From Pseudochryseolinea flava (GTDB lineage: Bacteria; Bacteroidota; Bacteroidia; Cytophagales; Cyclobacteriaceae), in the NCBI RefSeq assembly GCF_003286915.1, contig NZ_QMFY01000009.1, forward strand, positions 186,001 to 250,000: DNA of 64,000 nt, written 5' to 3'. The notes below the pieces were generated by a model. The model did no database searches. It was given only the letters and a program-made list of their open reading frames with translations, and was not told the origin of the DNA. How positions within the stretch are numbered: the stretch's first letter is position 1; every line of letters begins with the position of its first letter. Shown here piece after piece: positions 17,051-27,138 of this stretch. Position numbers and translations under genes: made by a program.

Positions 17051-19813
17051 TCAGAATTTAAAGTTGTAAGTAATGGTTGGAATTGGACGTGCGAAGATCG
17101 ACATCTTATAGCCATTGATCTTGCTGCTCTCGGATTGAAAATACACAGAGTATGCGTTTGCCCGGCCGAATAAATTATACACGGCAAACGTCCACGAGCT
17201 GTGTGCGAGTTTTTTAATGCGATGATTCCCTTCAATATTGATGGCAATGTCAGTTCTGATGTAATCTGGAATTCGGTGCGCGTTGCGATCAGAATAGTAT
17301 AAACGAGGTATGCCATCAATAACATATTTCGCGATCGGTACAGTAATTGGTCGACCCGTACTATAGGTAAAGTTCAGTGAAAAATTGAAGCGCCTGCTAA
17401 ACTTATAGTTACCGACAAAGTTTGCAGCATGCGGTTTGTCGTAACTCGCGGCATACCATTTGCCCTCATTGATCGTCTCCGTAGCGTGCTCACTTCGCAT
17501 CTGCAACAATGTGCGACTGTAGGTGTAGCTAATCCATCCGTTGAGTTTGCCTTTTTGTTTTTTGATCAAAAATTCTACACCGTATGCTTTGCCTTTCCCT
17601 TGAATAACTTCCGTTTCAAGATGCGTATTGAGAAGTAGTTCTGCGCCGTCTTTGAAGTCGATTGCATTTTCTGTCGTCTTATAATACGCTTCGACTGAGG
17701 TTTCGATTAAACCGTTTTTAAAATTCTTATAAATCCCAGCAGAGAACTGATCACCAATTTGTGGCTTAATGTGTGTGTCACTTAGCTTCCAGATATCTGT
17801 TGGTGAAATAGCAGTAGTATTCGATAACATTTGAATGTATTGGCGCATTCGGTTATAACTGAGTTTGACAGATGCTTCTTTCGAAAGGACATATCGCAAT
17901 GAAAATCTTGGCTCAGCACCAGCATATGTCTTAATAGATTTAGAACGATAGCTGATTGTGTCTTGGATGGTAGACTCTTGAAGGGGAACGCCCTCTGCAT
18001 ACGTGAACACATCGCGCGGCCCACGGTTTTGGAAAAGAGAAAATCGGACACCACCATACAACGCAATTTTGGGCGTGAGCTCATAATTATCGCCAACGTA
18101 AATCGCGTTCTCTAAACCTCGTTCACGCTGCATTACTTGCGCAACTACTTTCGACTCAATACCATAGCGATCATAATTTCCCGGTGTTAAATTGTAGTTC
18201 GTAACACTAATTCCACCAGTTACAGCATGTTTGGCATTTGGGAAATAACTGAAATCGGCTTTACCGGTCCATTGGCGAATTGAAAAGTCCAATTTATATC
18301 CTTCGGTTGGAATGCTTTTGGTATAAAGCGAGTATGTGTATTGGCTGGTGCTTGCTGTTGCAACGCCATACAGCTTACTGTTAAAAATGTGTTTCCACTT
18401 GAGTGACGCGTTCTTATCAGAATACTCATACGTCGTGTCGTTGTTGAGCTTAAATTTATCTTTGCTCATGTACCCAGAAAGATACAGTTGGTTGTCGTCG
18501 TCGATCTTGTGGTTGATACTTCCATTGAAATCATAGAATGAACCAGCGCTGTTCTTGATTTCTTTGTCTTTAAGTTGCCGCAGTATCCAATTGGAGTATG
18601 TTGATCGCGCTCCGAAAAGAAATGAAGTCTTTTCTTTCCACAACGGACCTTCAATAGTAAAACGCCCGGTAATCGGACTGATACCACCTGAACCTTCTAT
18701 TTTTTTGAGATTACCTTCACGTGTGTGTACGTCAAGCACGGAAGAAAGTCTTCCGCCATAATCAGCAGAGATCCCACTCTTATACAATTCAACATTCTTC
18801 AACACGTCGGGATTGAACGTAGAGAAGAATCCAAAAAGATGCGACGGGTTGTACACCACAGCATCGTTATAAAGTATAAGATTCTGATTCGTTGCGCCGC
18901 CACGAACGTTTAATCCTACGGTTCCTTCACCAACAGTTTGAACCCCTGGTAACGTGAGCACTACTTTCATAATGTCTGTTTCTCCTAAGGCGAGTGGAAT
19001 CTGTTTCATTGTTTTGATGTCGAGTTTGTCCATACCCATTTGCATGCCTGTAACGTTCACATCACGGTCTGACTCAACAACAACTTCTTTCAAGGGCGTT
19101 ACATCTTCATCGATCTCGATGTTAAGCTTCCCGTTATTGTATACCATTACTTGACGCCGGGTACTCTTCATGCCGACGCTTTTAATTTGAATCTCGTGAC
19201 GGCCTTTGGGGAGCGTAAGGGAGTAGTACCCAAATTGATTGGTAACTGCACCGATGAGCGGCTTTTCAAGAAATACCGACGCACCGATCACGGGCTCGCC
19301 GGATGCCGCGTCGGTGATTACACCGGAAAGTGTAGCGTTACCAACTAAATTTTCAGAACGTGGACCGATACTGTATAATTTTTCTTCCGCTTGCTTTTGC
19401 TGTTTCTCTTTTCGTTCTAATTCGGAGTAGTCGAATGCCGGTGTTGCTGATTTTGTTTTCGATGGTTCAAAGTAATCATCGGCTAGGCTTGTCATGATCT
19501 CGCGTTCCTTCGTGATGTAAATTCCGGTTTTATAAATCGCGAAGTGCAGGTCGGTAGTAGACAGGATCTTTTCAAGAATGTGTGTTATCTCTTCATTATC
19601 GGCAGTTACCGTCACTTTAATACTGTCGGTGGTAGCAGGATCAAAGTAGAAGCGATATTCAGTTTGATCTTCTATCGATTTAATAAGCTCCGAAAAGCTT
19701 GCTCCATTGAAGCTTCCGCTAATACGCGTCCGTTGCTGGCCTTTAACAGTGACGGCAGTCGTAAGTAAACAGACTAAGAGGGGTAGTATAATTTTAATGC
19801 TGAATCGTGTCAT
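17051..19813 (-). CDS. TonB-dependent outer-membrane receptor with STN domain
   Basis: A 920-residue receptor that imports a substrate across the outer membrane using TonB energy. Domains in order: signal peptide; STN domain at about 30-95 (FSELIKSIEDQTEYRFYFDP), often used for signalling to an anti-sigma factor; a carboxypeptidase-like regulatory domain at about 160-245 (LSGVITDAASGEPVIGASVF); a plug at about 250-370 (LNVRGGATNQNLILYNDAVV); and a 22-strand-type barrel to the C-terminal FNFKF. I chose the ATG at 19813 over a TTG four codons upstream. The first bases overlap the end of the upstream gene by 20 bases. The substrate is unknown. Confidence 0.92.
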   Translation of the reverse strand: MTRFSIKIILPLLVCLLTTAVTVKGQQRTRISGSFNGASFSELIKSIEDQTEYRFYFDPATTDSIKVTVTADNEEITHILEKILSTTDLHFAIYKTGIYITKEREIMTSLADDYFEPSKTKSATPAFDYSELERKEKQQKQAEEKLYSIGPRSENLVGNATLSGVITDAASGEPVIGASVFLEKPLIGAVTNQFGYYSLTLPKGRHEIQIKSVGMKSTRRQVMVYNNGKLNIEIDEDVTPLKEVVVESDRDVNVTGMQMGMDKLDIKTMKQIPLALGETDIMKVVLTLPGVQTVGEGTVGLNVRGGATNQNLILYNDAVVYNPSHLFGFFSTFNPDVLKNVELYKSGISADYGGRLSSVLDVHTREGNLKKIEGSGGISPITGRFTIEGPLWKEKTSFLFGARSTYSNWILRQLKDKEIKNSAGSFYDFNGSINHKIDDDNQLYLSGYMSKDKFKLNNDTTYEYSDKNASLKWKHIFNSKLYGVATASTSQYTYSLYTKSIPTEGYKLDFSIRQWTGKADFSYFPNAKHAVTGGISVTNYNLTPGNYDRYGIESKVVAQVMQRERGLENAIYVGDNYELTPKIALYGGVRFSLFQNRGPRDVFTYAEGVPLQESTIQDTISYRSKSIKTYAGAEPRFSLRYVLSKEASVKLSYNRMRQYIQMLSNTTAISPTDIWKLSDTHIKPQIGDQFSAGIYKNFKNGLIETSVEAYYKTTENAIDFKDGAELLLNTHLETEVIQGKGKAYGVEFLIKKQKGKLNGWISYTYSRTLLQMRSEHATETINEGKWYAASYDKPHAANFVGNYKFSRRFNFSLNFTYSTGRPITVPIAKYVIDGIPRLYYSDRNAHRIPDYIRTDIAINIEGNHRIKKLAHSSWTFAVYNLFGRANAYSVYFQSESSKINGYKMSIFARPIPTITYNFKF

Positions 19814-20513
19814 AGAACGTCGCAAGCTTTACAATGCTTAGCTGTTTGTTTTTTTTGAACTTCAATTTCTCTTGTCTCATGAATTGTTTGAGATCGGCTT
19901 TCTTGTCACTTAGTACGTTAAAAATATCTCCTTTTGTTTTGATTATGTGGAAGGCTCCGTTCTTAACAAGGTAATACCGAGTTTTTATTTCATAATCAAT
20001 GCTTAACGATCCACTTTCGATATGCTCTTGCTTGTTTTTTTCGAATCGCACATACACCGGTGTTGGCCCAGCATAGACGAGTCCATAAAACCCTGGCGTC
20101 GGTGCTGGTGCTGATAAATTTTTAAATGTGATATCGTATATATGAAAGGCTGAAACTTTTTCTTTAATCAACTTCACTGAAGCACCGGTGGAAGGCATTT
20201 CAACAACAACGTCGTCGGTAAAGATGTCGTAAAGTACGCCAACGCCCTCGAAGCGCTCACCGTCATAATGCACCCACCCTGATGTCCACTCATTTGATTG
20301 GTATTGTGGAAATTGATTGACGCTTGTTGTGTTAGGTTCAATATAAGCTACACCGTTGAATAGATGTGATTGACGTGATTTAGATTTGATCAGCACTTTT
20401 CGTGCACTTGCTGCTGCGTCATTGATAAACGTGGTGTCAGCCAAGATTTCTTGTGCGGTGACTTGCGTAATGGCAAACATCATCCACAATTGTAAAAGGA
20501 CTTTTTTCATCAT
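19794..20513 (-). CDS. Secreted protein of unknown function, first gene of the TonB operon
   Basis: A 239-residue exported protein when started at the ATG at 20513 (MMKKVLLQLW, signal peptide ending TAQ); a longer in-frame reading exists but lacks a leader. The N-terminal part has beta-strand character (SGWVHYDGERFEGVGVLYDI), the C-terminal part is Lys-rich and helical (NVLSDKKADLKQFMRQEKLK). It resembles in layout the separate protein at 59906-60631. It probably heads the operon with the receptor, DUF4249 and MG2-like genes. Function is unknown. Confidence 0.65.
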   Translation of the reverse strand: MMKKVLLQLWMMFAITQVTAQEILADTTFINDAAASARKVLIKSKSRQSHLFNGVAYIEPNTTSVNQFPQYQSNEWTSGWVHYDGERFEGVGVLYDIFTDDVVVEMPSTGASVKLIKEKVSAFHIYDITFKNLSAPAPTPGFYGLVYAGPTPVYVRFEKNKQEHIESGSLSIDYEIKTRYYLVKNGAFHIIKTKGDIFNVLSDKKADLKQFMRQEKLKFKKNKQLSIVKLATFYDTIQH

Positions 20514-20629
20514 AACGGATGTTGAGGACGTACTAAAATAGTCTTTAAAGAAGTACCGAACTAACCGGTAACATAAAAATGACACGCGTTCGTGAGGTCG
20601 GAGTAATAATGTCGATGAAAGGGGGAAGC

Positions 20630-20663
20630 AAAAAAATAAGCCTCACGTTGAGATGAGGCTTAT
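20630..20663 (-). terminator. Intrinsic terminator of the pheT-zapA-rny operon
   Basis: On the minus strand a perfect 10-base stem, ATAAGCCTCA/TGAGGCTTAT (20654-20663 with 20636-20645), with an 8-base loop is followed by seven T residues. It sits 29 bases after the rny stop. Confidence 0.9.
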
Positions 20664-20691
20664 TCGTCGATCAAAAAACTGAGATCGTCTA

Positions 20692-22260
20692 TTATTTGGC
20701 GTAAGCAACGCTGCGCATTTCACGAATGACAGTCACCTTCACTTGTCCAGGATACTGCATATCGCGCTCGATTTTTTGCGAAATATCAAAGCTTAATTGA
20801 CTAGCTCTTTCGTCGGAAGCTTTTTCAGCGTCAACAATCACACGCAATTCGCGGCCGGCCTGAATCGCATAACACTTCTCAACGCCGTCGAAGCTAAGTC
20901 CGAGCTCTTCCAATTCTTTGAGACGCTTAATGTATTGTTCCATCACCTCGCGACGTGCGCCAGGACGTGCACCGCTTATCGCATCACATGCTTGAACGAT
21001 AGGAGAGATGATGTTATTCATTTCAATCTCGTCGTGGTGAGCGCCGATGGCGTTGCATACAATTGGATGCTCTTTGTACTTCTGAGCCAACTCCATCCCA
21101 ACAATCGCATGTGGTTTTTCAAGTTCCTCAGGCCATACTTTTCCGATGTCGTGAAGAAGACCTGCGCGCTTAGCTTGTTTTACATTCATGCCAAGTTCAC
21201 TTGCCATAATAGCGCAGAGATTGGCAACTTCGCGTGAGTGTTGCAATAAGTTTTGCCCGTAAGATGAACGGAAGCGCATGCGCCCTACCATCTTCACAAG
21301 CTCAGGATGTAGACCGTGAATACCGAGATCGATTACTGTGCGTTCACCGATTTCAACAATTTCGTCTTCAATGTTTTTGGTCGTTTTGGCAACGATCTCT
21401 TCGATACGCGCAGGGTGAATGCGACCATCTTGCACCAAACGATGAAGAGAAAGTCGTGCAATTTCTCGTCTTACTGGATCGAACCCAGAGATAATGATGG
21501 CTTCGGGCGTATCATCTACGATGATTTCGACACCCGTTGCCGCTTCGAGGGCACGGATATTTCTTCCTTCTCGACCTATGACTTTACCTTTGATATCGTC
21601 GCTCTCGATGTTGAAGATAGACACGCAGTTTTCAATTGCATGTTCTGTTGCCGTACGCTGAATTGTTTCGACGACAATCTTCTTCGCTTCTTTTGTAGCC
21701 GACAACTTGGCTTGCTCCATGATATCTTTGATGTAGCTGGAAGCTTTTGTCTGAGCTTCGTCCTTCAAAGAGGCAATGAGTTGCTCACGTGCCTCGTCGG
21801 CGGTAAGCTTCGAGATATTTTCAAGAACCTGAATCTTCTGTTGGTTGAATTTATCGAGTTCTTCTTTGCGTTTTTTTACGTGCTCAAGTTGAGCCGCCAT
21901 GTCGGTCTTCAGATCATCAAGCTCACCTTCTTTACGTTTGATGGTTTCAAGCTCTTTGCTCAGCGTTTGCTCGCGTTGTTTGATCTTTTGTTCGTTAGAA
22001 ATAATTTGATTCTTCTTGCGGTTAGCCTCTTCTTCAAATTCTGAGCGCATTTTGAGGATCTTCTCTTTGGCTTCAAGGATTCGATCCTTCTTGAGGTTCT
22101 CAGCTGCAATTTCGGCTTCTTTCAGGATCAACTTCGACTTGTCTTCAGCGTCTTCCTGTTTCTTAGTCATCTTGCGCTTAAACAGGAGGTTGCCAATCAA
22201 AACAGCCAGCACAATGGTAACCAGAGCACTCACTGCGATAACGATAGCAATATCTGCCAT
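20692..22260 (-). CDS. rny: Ribonuclease Y
   Basis: A 522-residue membrane-anchored endoribonuclease that starts mRNA decay. An N-terminal membrane helix (about 5-25) is followed by a long coiled coil rich in Lys/Glu (about 30-190), a KH RNA-binding domain at about 205-280 ([20 protein letters not shown]), and an HD phosphohydrolase domain at about 335-430 with LLHDIGKVW carrying the metal-binding HD pair. Length matches the family (about 520). Last gene of the pheT - coiled-coil - zapA - rny operon and followed by a strong terminator. Confidence 0.97.
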   Translation of the reverse strand: MADIAIVIAVSALVTIVLAVLIGNLLFKRKMTKKQEDAEDKSKLILKEAEIAAENLKKDRILEAKEKILKMRSEFEEEANRKKNQIISNEQKIKQREQTLSKELETIKRKEGELDDLKTDMAAQLEHVKKRKEELDKFNQQKIQVLENISKLTADEAREQLIASLKDEAQTKASSYIKDIMEQAKLSATKEAKKIVVETIQRTATEHAIENCVSIFNIESDDIKGKVIGREGRNIRALEAATGVEIIVDDTPEAIIISGFDPVRREIARLSLHRLVQDGRIHPARIEEIVAKTTKNIEDEIVEIGERTVIDLGIHGLHPELVKMVGRMRFRSSYGQNLLQHSREVANLCAIMASELGMNVKQAKRAGLLHDIGKVWPEELEKPHAIVGMELAQKYKEHPIVCNAIGAHHDEIEMNNIISPIVQACDAISGARPGARREVMEQYIKRLKELEELGLSFDGVEKCYAIQAGRELRVIVDAEKASDERASQLSFDISQKIERDMQYPGQVKVTVIREMRSVAYAK

Positions 22261-22330
22261 AAAAAATTTAGGGTTTATGAATTAACCCCGGATATGCCGC
22301 CTTGGCACAGAAAATAAGGAGTGAGGAAGA

Positions 22331-22618
22331 TTAGAGGATAGACTGTGATACGAGGTGATTGAGTTGATTTACTTTTTCAAACACAGTTTGGTCAATGACC
22401 TGATGTGTTTCTTCGGCTGCCATTTTATCGACTAAACAGTCGAAAGCGACCATGGCTAGTAAATCTTGTTTGTCTTCAATACCAAATTGCTCACGATAAG
22501 ATTTCAGCTTTTCATTGATGAGTCTGCCGGCCATTCGAACCCGCTCCTCGTCAGAACGCTTCACCTTCATGGGGTATTCCCGGTCGGCAATTTTGATTTT
22601 TATAGAAAGATCCTCCAT
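22331..22618 (-). CDS. zapA: Cell division protein ZapA
   Basis: A 95-residue protein that binds FtsZ polymers and promotes Z-ring bundling. It has the usual IKIKIADREYPMKV start and a central segment ERVRMAGRLINEKLKSYR, ending in a coiled coil. Length fits ZapA. Start taken at the ATG (22618), one codon inside a TTG. It lies 18 bases after the coiled-coil gene and 70 bases before rny in the same direction. Confidence 0.88.
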   Translation of the reverse strand: MEDLSIKIKIADREYPMKVKRSDEERVRMAGRLINEKLKSYREQFGIEDKQDLLAMVAFDCLVDKMAAEETHQVIDQTVFEKVNQLNHLVSQSIL

Positions 22619-22636
22619 CAAATATCTTACGGTTGC

Positions 22637-22933
22637 TTATCTGCTTAAGTGAGCGATGCACTTGTCAATCTCACGAATGTATTCGTCCACTTTCTTCTTC
22701 AACTCCAGAACACTTCCGTCTTCCGGGTTTATATTATCCACAATTTTAGTGATTTTCAATTGATTATGAAAGCCATGGATTTGCTCGTCACGGGCCTTGA
22801 TAGCCGACTTCAGCGCCTGATTTTCTGTCTTCAATCCCTTGATCTCTTCCTTCAAGGTTTTGTGCTCGTTAACGAGTACCAGAATTTTGCGCTCCAACCC
22901 ACCAAGGTTAGATTTTAAAAGTTCCTGATCCAT
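22637..22933 (-). CDS. Coiled-coil protein next to zapA
   Basis: A 98-residue protein, almost entirely predicted coiled coil from residue 10 to 55 (VNEHKTLKEEIKGLKTENQA) with a second helix at about 75-95. No enzymatic motif. Position between pheT and zapA is typical of Bacteroidota, and the size and coiled-coil nature suggest a ZapB-like partner of ZapA, though sequence alone does not prove this. Confidence 0.75.
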   Translation of the reverse strand: MDQELLKSNLGGLERKILVLVNEHKTLKEEIKGLKTENQALKSAIKARDEQIHGFHNQLKITKIVDNINPEDGSVLELKKKVDEYIREIDKCIAHLSR

Positions 22934-23030
22934 GCAAGTGTCGTTTTCGCTCCCGTACGTAGTGGTTGTCCCGGCCGCGGTTATCTAATTTATCCAACCG
23001 ATTTACATCAGTCGTTTTTTTAATCTACTT

Positions 23031-25448
23031 CTATTTTCTAATCACAGCGCCAAGCTTTTGCTCAAACGCAGCCATCAACTTCGTCATCGTCGTATCAATC
23101 TCTTCGTCCGTTAGCGTTTTGGTCTCATCCAACAACGTAAATGCAAGCGCGTAAGCTTTCTTACCCTCCGGAAGATTCTGACCTTCGTAAACATCGAACG
23201 CCAAAATGTTTTTGATCAATCGTTTCTCTGTCTCTAAGATCAATTTCCGAATCTCATCGAACGTAACTTGCTTACTAAGCACTAGCGATAAGTCTCTTCG
23301 CACTTCAGGAAATTTAGTAACATCCTGAATTACTAACTTAGGATTTGCACCTTGGAAAAGCAAGGAAGTGCTAAGCTCCGCATAAAATATTTCCTGCTTT
23401 ACGCCAAAATCTTTCTGCAAGCTCGATTTTACTTTACCCAACTTTCCGATTTCTCGCTGGCCCTGCGTTAATCTAACGCCGTATTCTAGCAGTTGGTCTT
23501 TGATATTCTCTTGCGATACACTCTTCAACCCACTTTTCTGCAAGATGTTTTGTATCTGCTGGGCTAAATCATAATATGTCACAGATTGTGTCTTACGCTG
23601 CCAATTTTCGGTCTCTACATTCCCGGTCAGGTAAATGGCAAGCTTCTCTTCTTCACGATATTTACCGGCTTCACGGTAGTAAATCTTACCAAACTCGTAA
23701 AGCTTTAAGTCCTTTTGCTTACGATTGATATTGTGCGCACATACCTCGAGGCCAGTGAATAACATCGTTTGTCGCAAAATGCCTTGTTCTTCACTGAGCT
23801 TGTTCAAAATCTCAACGGTCTCGCCTTCAAACGTCAACTTGTGTTTCTGCTGATATGCAAAGTTCGTCAATGAGTTTGTCCAAATTTCGTAGAAGCCATT
23901 ACCTGTGAGTAATTCACCAATGGTGCGCTTGTACTTATCAATATTTTTAACAGGGAACTCGGCAAGAAAATCTGCACTCGCAGTGTCTGATAGTTCAATG
24001 TTGTTGAACCCGTAAATACGCAAGATCTCTTCGATAATATCAGCTTCCTGCATCACGTCTACGCGATAGGGTGGAACTGATACTGTATACCGGTCTTCTT
24101 TTTTATCGATTACCTTAATCTCGAGTTGCTCCAGAATCTCAAATACTTCTTCGCGTGGAATAGTTTTTCCAATCAGTCGATTAACATTCTTATCCTTCAC
24201 CTCGATTTTCCTGTTTTCAACCGGCGTGGGATAATGATCAATCACGTCGCTGGAAATTTGTCCGCCAGCGATTTCTTGAATCAAAAGCGCAGCACGTTTC
24301 AACGCATATACGGTGATGTTCGGATCGGTACCACGTTCGAAACGGAAAGATGCATCTGTCTTAAGCTGATGGTGTAACGACGTTTTGCGAACAAAATCAG
24401 CCGAGAAGTATGCACTCTCCAAGAAAATGTTTTGCGTAGCGGTAGTGATACCCGAGTGTTGACCTCCGAATACGCCAGCGATACACATACCTTCTGAATT
24501 GCCATTGCAAATCATGAGATCGTTCGCTTGTAAAGTTCGCTCTTTACCGTCGAGCGTAATGAATTTTGTTCCTTGCGGCAATGTCTTTACCAATACTTTA
24601 CCACCTGCAATTTGATTAGCATCAAAAGCGTGAAGTGGTTGCCCTAACTCGTGGCAGATGAAGTTTGTGATGTCGACAATGTTATTGATCGGTGTGAGTC
24701 CAATGGTTGTAAGACGATCTTTCAACCATTGTGGAGACTCTTTTACAGTGACTCCTGAAATCGTCACAGCTGAATAACGTGGACAAGCTTGCGCGTGTTC
24801 AACGACAACAGGAATGCTTAACGACGTATTGTTTGTTTTGAAAGCATCAACCGATGGCCAACGAATCGCACGACGTTTTGAAGCTTTAATGTCTCTTACA
24901 ACACCGATATGCGATGCCGCGTCGGCGCGGTTAGGTGTTAAGCCAATCTCAATAACGTAGTCAGTGCTAACGTTGAAAAATTCGGCTGCAGACGTCCCAT
25001 TTGCAACGGTGGTATTCAGCACAATGATTCCCGCGTGACTTTCTCCCATGCCAATTTCATCTTCAGCACAGATCATTCCTTCAGATTGTTCACCGCGAAT
25101 TTTTGCATTCTTGATCGTGAAAGGTTCACCCTTGGTTGGATACACCGTGGTGCCCGGCGTTGCAACAACCACTTTTTGCCCCGCAGCAACATTCGGCGCG
25201 CCACAAACGATCGGGAGAATTTTGCCACCACCTACATCTACTGTGGTCACAGAAAGTTTGTCGGCATTAGGATGTTTGGCACACGTCATGACCTCACCAA
25301 TCACCAGCCCTTTCAATCCACCTTTGATGGTCTCATGGGCTTCCACCTTTTCTACTTCAAGTCCGGTAGAAGTAAGCACTTTTCCGATGTCTTCTGCAGA
25401 CTCGGGAATGTCAATATATTCTTTTAGCCAGTTGTAGGAGATCGTCAT
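23031..25448 (-). CDS. pheT: Phenylalanine-tRNA ligase beta subunit
   Basis: An 805-residue subunit of the heterotetrameric enzyme that charges tRNA-Phe. It starts with MTISYNWLKEYIDIP, continues with the EMAP/OB tRNA-binding domain at about 40-150 (IGEVMTCAKHPNADKLSVTT), the B3/B4 editing region (about 215-380, with CHELGQPLHAFDANQI), B5 (about 405-480) and ends with the ferredoxin-fold anticodon-binding domain (FPEVRRDLSLVLSKQVTFDE). The partner pheS is not in the window. A promoter box TATTTTTG lies 47 bases upstream of the start. Confidence 0.97.
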   Translation of the reverse strand: MTISYNWLKEYIDIPESAEDIGKVLTSTGLEVEKVEAHETIKGGLKGLVIGEVMTCAKHPNADKLSVTTVDVGGGKILPIVCGAPNVAAGQKVVVATPGTTVYPTKGEPFTIKNAKIRGEQSEGMICAEDEIGMGESHAGIIVLNTTVANGTSAAEFFNVSTDYVIEIGLTPNRADAASHIGVVRDIKASKRRAIRWPSVDAFKTNNTSLSIPVVVEHAQACPRYSAVTISGVTVKESPQWLKDRLTTIGLTPINNIVDITNFICHELGQPLHAFDANQIAGGKVLVKTLPQGTKFITLDGKERTLQANDLMICNGNSEGMCIAGVFGGQHSGITTATQNIFLESAYFSADFVRKTSLHHQLKTDASFRFERGTDPNITVYALKRAALLIQEIAGGQISSDVIDHYPTPVENRKIEVKDKNVNRLIGKTIPREEVFEILEQLEIKVIDKKEDRYTVSVPPYRVDVMQEADIIEEILRIYGFNNIELSDTASADFLAEFPVKNIDKYKRTIGELLTGNGFYEIWTNSLTNFAYQQKHKLTFEGETVEILNKLSEEQGILRQTMLFTGLEVCAHNINRKQKDLKLYEFGKIYYREAGKYREEEKLAIYLTGNVETENWQRKTQSVTYYDLAQQIQNILQKSGLKSVSQENIKDQLLEYGVRLTQGQREIGKLGKVKSSLQKDFGVKQEIFYAELSTSLLFQGANPKLVIQDVTKFPEVRRDLSLVLSKQVTFDEIRKLILETEKRLIKNILAFDVYEGQNLPEGKKAYALAFTLLDETKTLTDEEIDTTMTKLMAAFEQKLGAVIRK

Positions 25449-25494
25449 AGTTGCAAAAAGCCCTTCGTATTCTAAGGGTTAAATTTTAAGACCC

Positions 25495-25502
25495 CAAAAA
25501 TA
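25495..25502 (-). promoter_or_regulatory. Probable pheT -7 promoter box
   Basis: TATTTTTG on the minus strand fits TAnnTTTG exactly; no clear TTTG lies 19 bases upstream. Between it and the pheT ATG is a short 5-base-stem hairpin (CCCTT...AAGGG) followed by CTTTTTG. This could act as an attenuator but is weak. Confidence 0.35.
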
Positions 25503-25542
25503 CGTTTTTACACGGAACCGGCTAGTGTTCGGAGGTAAAAAC

Positions 25543-26520
25543 CTAACGGATAAGTTCTTTAAGATCAGCCTCGGACACGTTTAGTACTCCAGCTTTAGGT
25601 AAACGCGAGGTTAAGGCTCGCCAATTAGGCTCTAGCGTGTAGATTTTTTGTAACATTTGACTAGCCTTTTTCACGTCTTTGTTGTTGGCCAGCGTGATGG
25701 CGGTCCAATATTGCATTTCAAGATTGTTCGGGAACATCTTCATGGCGGCGTTGTATTCGGTCATCGCCTTTTCCATTTCACCTTTTTCAACGTGAAGGTC
25801 GCCGAGGTTCATGTGCTCATAAGCTCTGAACACTTTTAGCAATCGTTCAAGTTCTGCGATTGGATCGCCGGCATCATCAACCCGAAGGTCGATCAGTCTG
25901 TCGTTCCAAGGTTCAGCGGTAGCTTTCGGGGCGACTACCAGCAATGCTGCAGATTGTTTTCCACGGATGTCACCACCAACGGCTTGCGCGGCTTTTAACA
26001 CGGCCACCATTCGCTCTCCCAAAGGAAGCGCGTGGTGTTTGAACCATGCCTTTTCCATCGCCGGAACGACCTGGTCGTTCAACATCATGTTGGCTTGTAC
26101 AGAAAAGTTACGACCATTTTTGTGGGCAGCAGATTCTACGCAACGCTCTCCCGTATGACTTGCTACATCACCCTGCGTATTCAGGACGGCTACTTGACGA
26201 AAATCTTTTCCGCTGTCATCTTGCAGTAATGTGCTCAAGACAACTTCAGGTGATTTGCCTTCTTTTAGCAACGCAAGGCCACGAATGCCAAACGACTTGT
26301 TGACAAACGACTGCGTTGCAATAACGCCTACGCCAGCTTCTCCCCATGCGACGACTGTACCGACACTAAACCAATGACTTTGTACAGCCACAGCCATTTC
26401 TCCTGTAACTGAATCACGCGCAACGATAGAAAATGTGTGTGCAAATGGTTCTGCGCGCTTTTGTGATGAAGCGTCGAAAGCAAACACGAATGCAATCAGA
26501 ACAAGTATCAGCTTTTTCAT
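25543..26520 (-). CDS. DUF1028 protein with C-terminal TPR part
   Basis: A 325-residue exported protein (signal peptide 1-19). Residues 25-230 match DUF1028, an Ntn-hydrolase-like family: FAHTFSIVARDSVTGEMAVA, then VGVIATQSFVNKSFGIRGLA and GERCVESAAHKNGRNFSVQA. The C-terminal 90 residues form TPR-like repeats (MNLGDLHVEKGEMEKAMTEY). An Ntn-type amidase activity is possible but the substrate is not known. It is the last gene of a three-gene operon with a DUF1684 protein and a serine hydrolase, all exported or membrane-anchored. Confidence 0.85.
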   Translation of the reverse strand: MKKLILVLIAFVFAFDASSQKRAEPFAHTFSIVARDSVTGEMAVAVQSHWFSVGTVVAWGEAGVGVIATQSFVNKSFGIRGLALLKEGKSPEVVLSTLLQDDSGKDFRQVAVLNTQGDVASHTGERCVESAAHKNGRNFSVQANMMLNDQVVPAMEKAWFKHHALPLGERMVAVLKAAQAVGGDIRGKQSAALLVVAPKATAEPWNDRLIDLRVDDAGDPIAELERLLKVFRAYEHMNLGDLHVEKGEMEKAMTEYNAAMKMFPNNLEMQYWTAITLANNKDVKKASQMLQKIYTLEPNWRALTSRLPKAGVLNVSEADLKELIR

Positions 26521-26526
26521 GGAAGG

Positions 26527-27138
26527 TTATTTGTAGTTTTTTTCTCCTGCACGAATGGCGATGGTTAATAGATTTTCTTTAGGCGGGAAGGGACAAGAAA
26601 ATCCATCATCATAAGCGCAATAAGGATTATAGGTTTTGTTGAAATCGAGTGTAATCGAATTGCTTCCTGAATTGCGAGATACATCGAGGTAACGTCCGGC
26701 GCCGTAGGTTTCATTGGCACTTGTTTCATCGGCGAATGCAAGGAATAATTTTCCGCGATTCGGCCCCATCTCCATCAACTCAAGGATGAGTAGACGTTGA
26801 GATTTCCCATGAAGGTTAAAATCAGCATAAGCATATTCAAGGTAGTGTTCCTCTTTGCCGTCGCTGGTGCCTAACACGATAGTTTTCTTTTGTTGAATTG
26901 GCGTTAGATCGGCAACAACATTATACTGCGGATCGGGTGGGAAATAGTTAAGTCCTTTGAATTGATCAGTTTTTCCTTTGAACGGAGAATCGTCTGCTGT
27001 GCGTAGGTATTTGTCTTTCTCGACGCGCTCTTGGGTGATCTGTTGTTCATACGTTCCATCACTTCCCGTGAACGAATAAAATACAATGACAAGGAGTGCG
27101 ACAACAACAACGACGATGGTAACATGTTTGCTCTTCAT
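26527..27138 (-). CDS. DUF1684 protein
   Basis: A 203-residue protein with a single N-terminal membrane helix (about 6-22) that may act as anchor, followed by a domain matching DUF1684: SPFKGKTDQFKGLNYFPPDP at about 52-71, YADFNLHGKSQRLLILEL, then DFNKTYNPYCAYDDGFSCPF near 166-185. Function is not established. Its ATG overlaps the stop of the upstream serine hydrolase by 4 bases, indicating translational coupling. Confidence 0.85.
   Translation of the reverse strand: MKSKHVTIVVVVVALLVIVFYSFTGSDGTYEQQITQERVEKDKYLRTADDSPFKGKTDQFKGLNYFPPDPQYNVVADLTPIQQKKTIVLGTSDGKEEHYLEYAYADFNLHGKSQRLLILELMEMGPNRGKLFLAFADETSANETYGAGRYLDVSRNSGSNSITLDFNKTYNPYCAYDDGFSCPFPPKENLLTIAIRAGEKNYK

Noticed and set aside
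21316-22044. Long open frame antisense to rny
   Set aside because: It is 242 codons but fully inside a diagnostic gene, Phe/Cys-rich as expected from an antisense shadow, and without a family.
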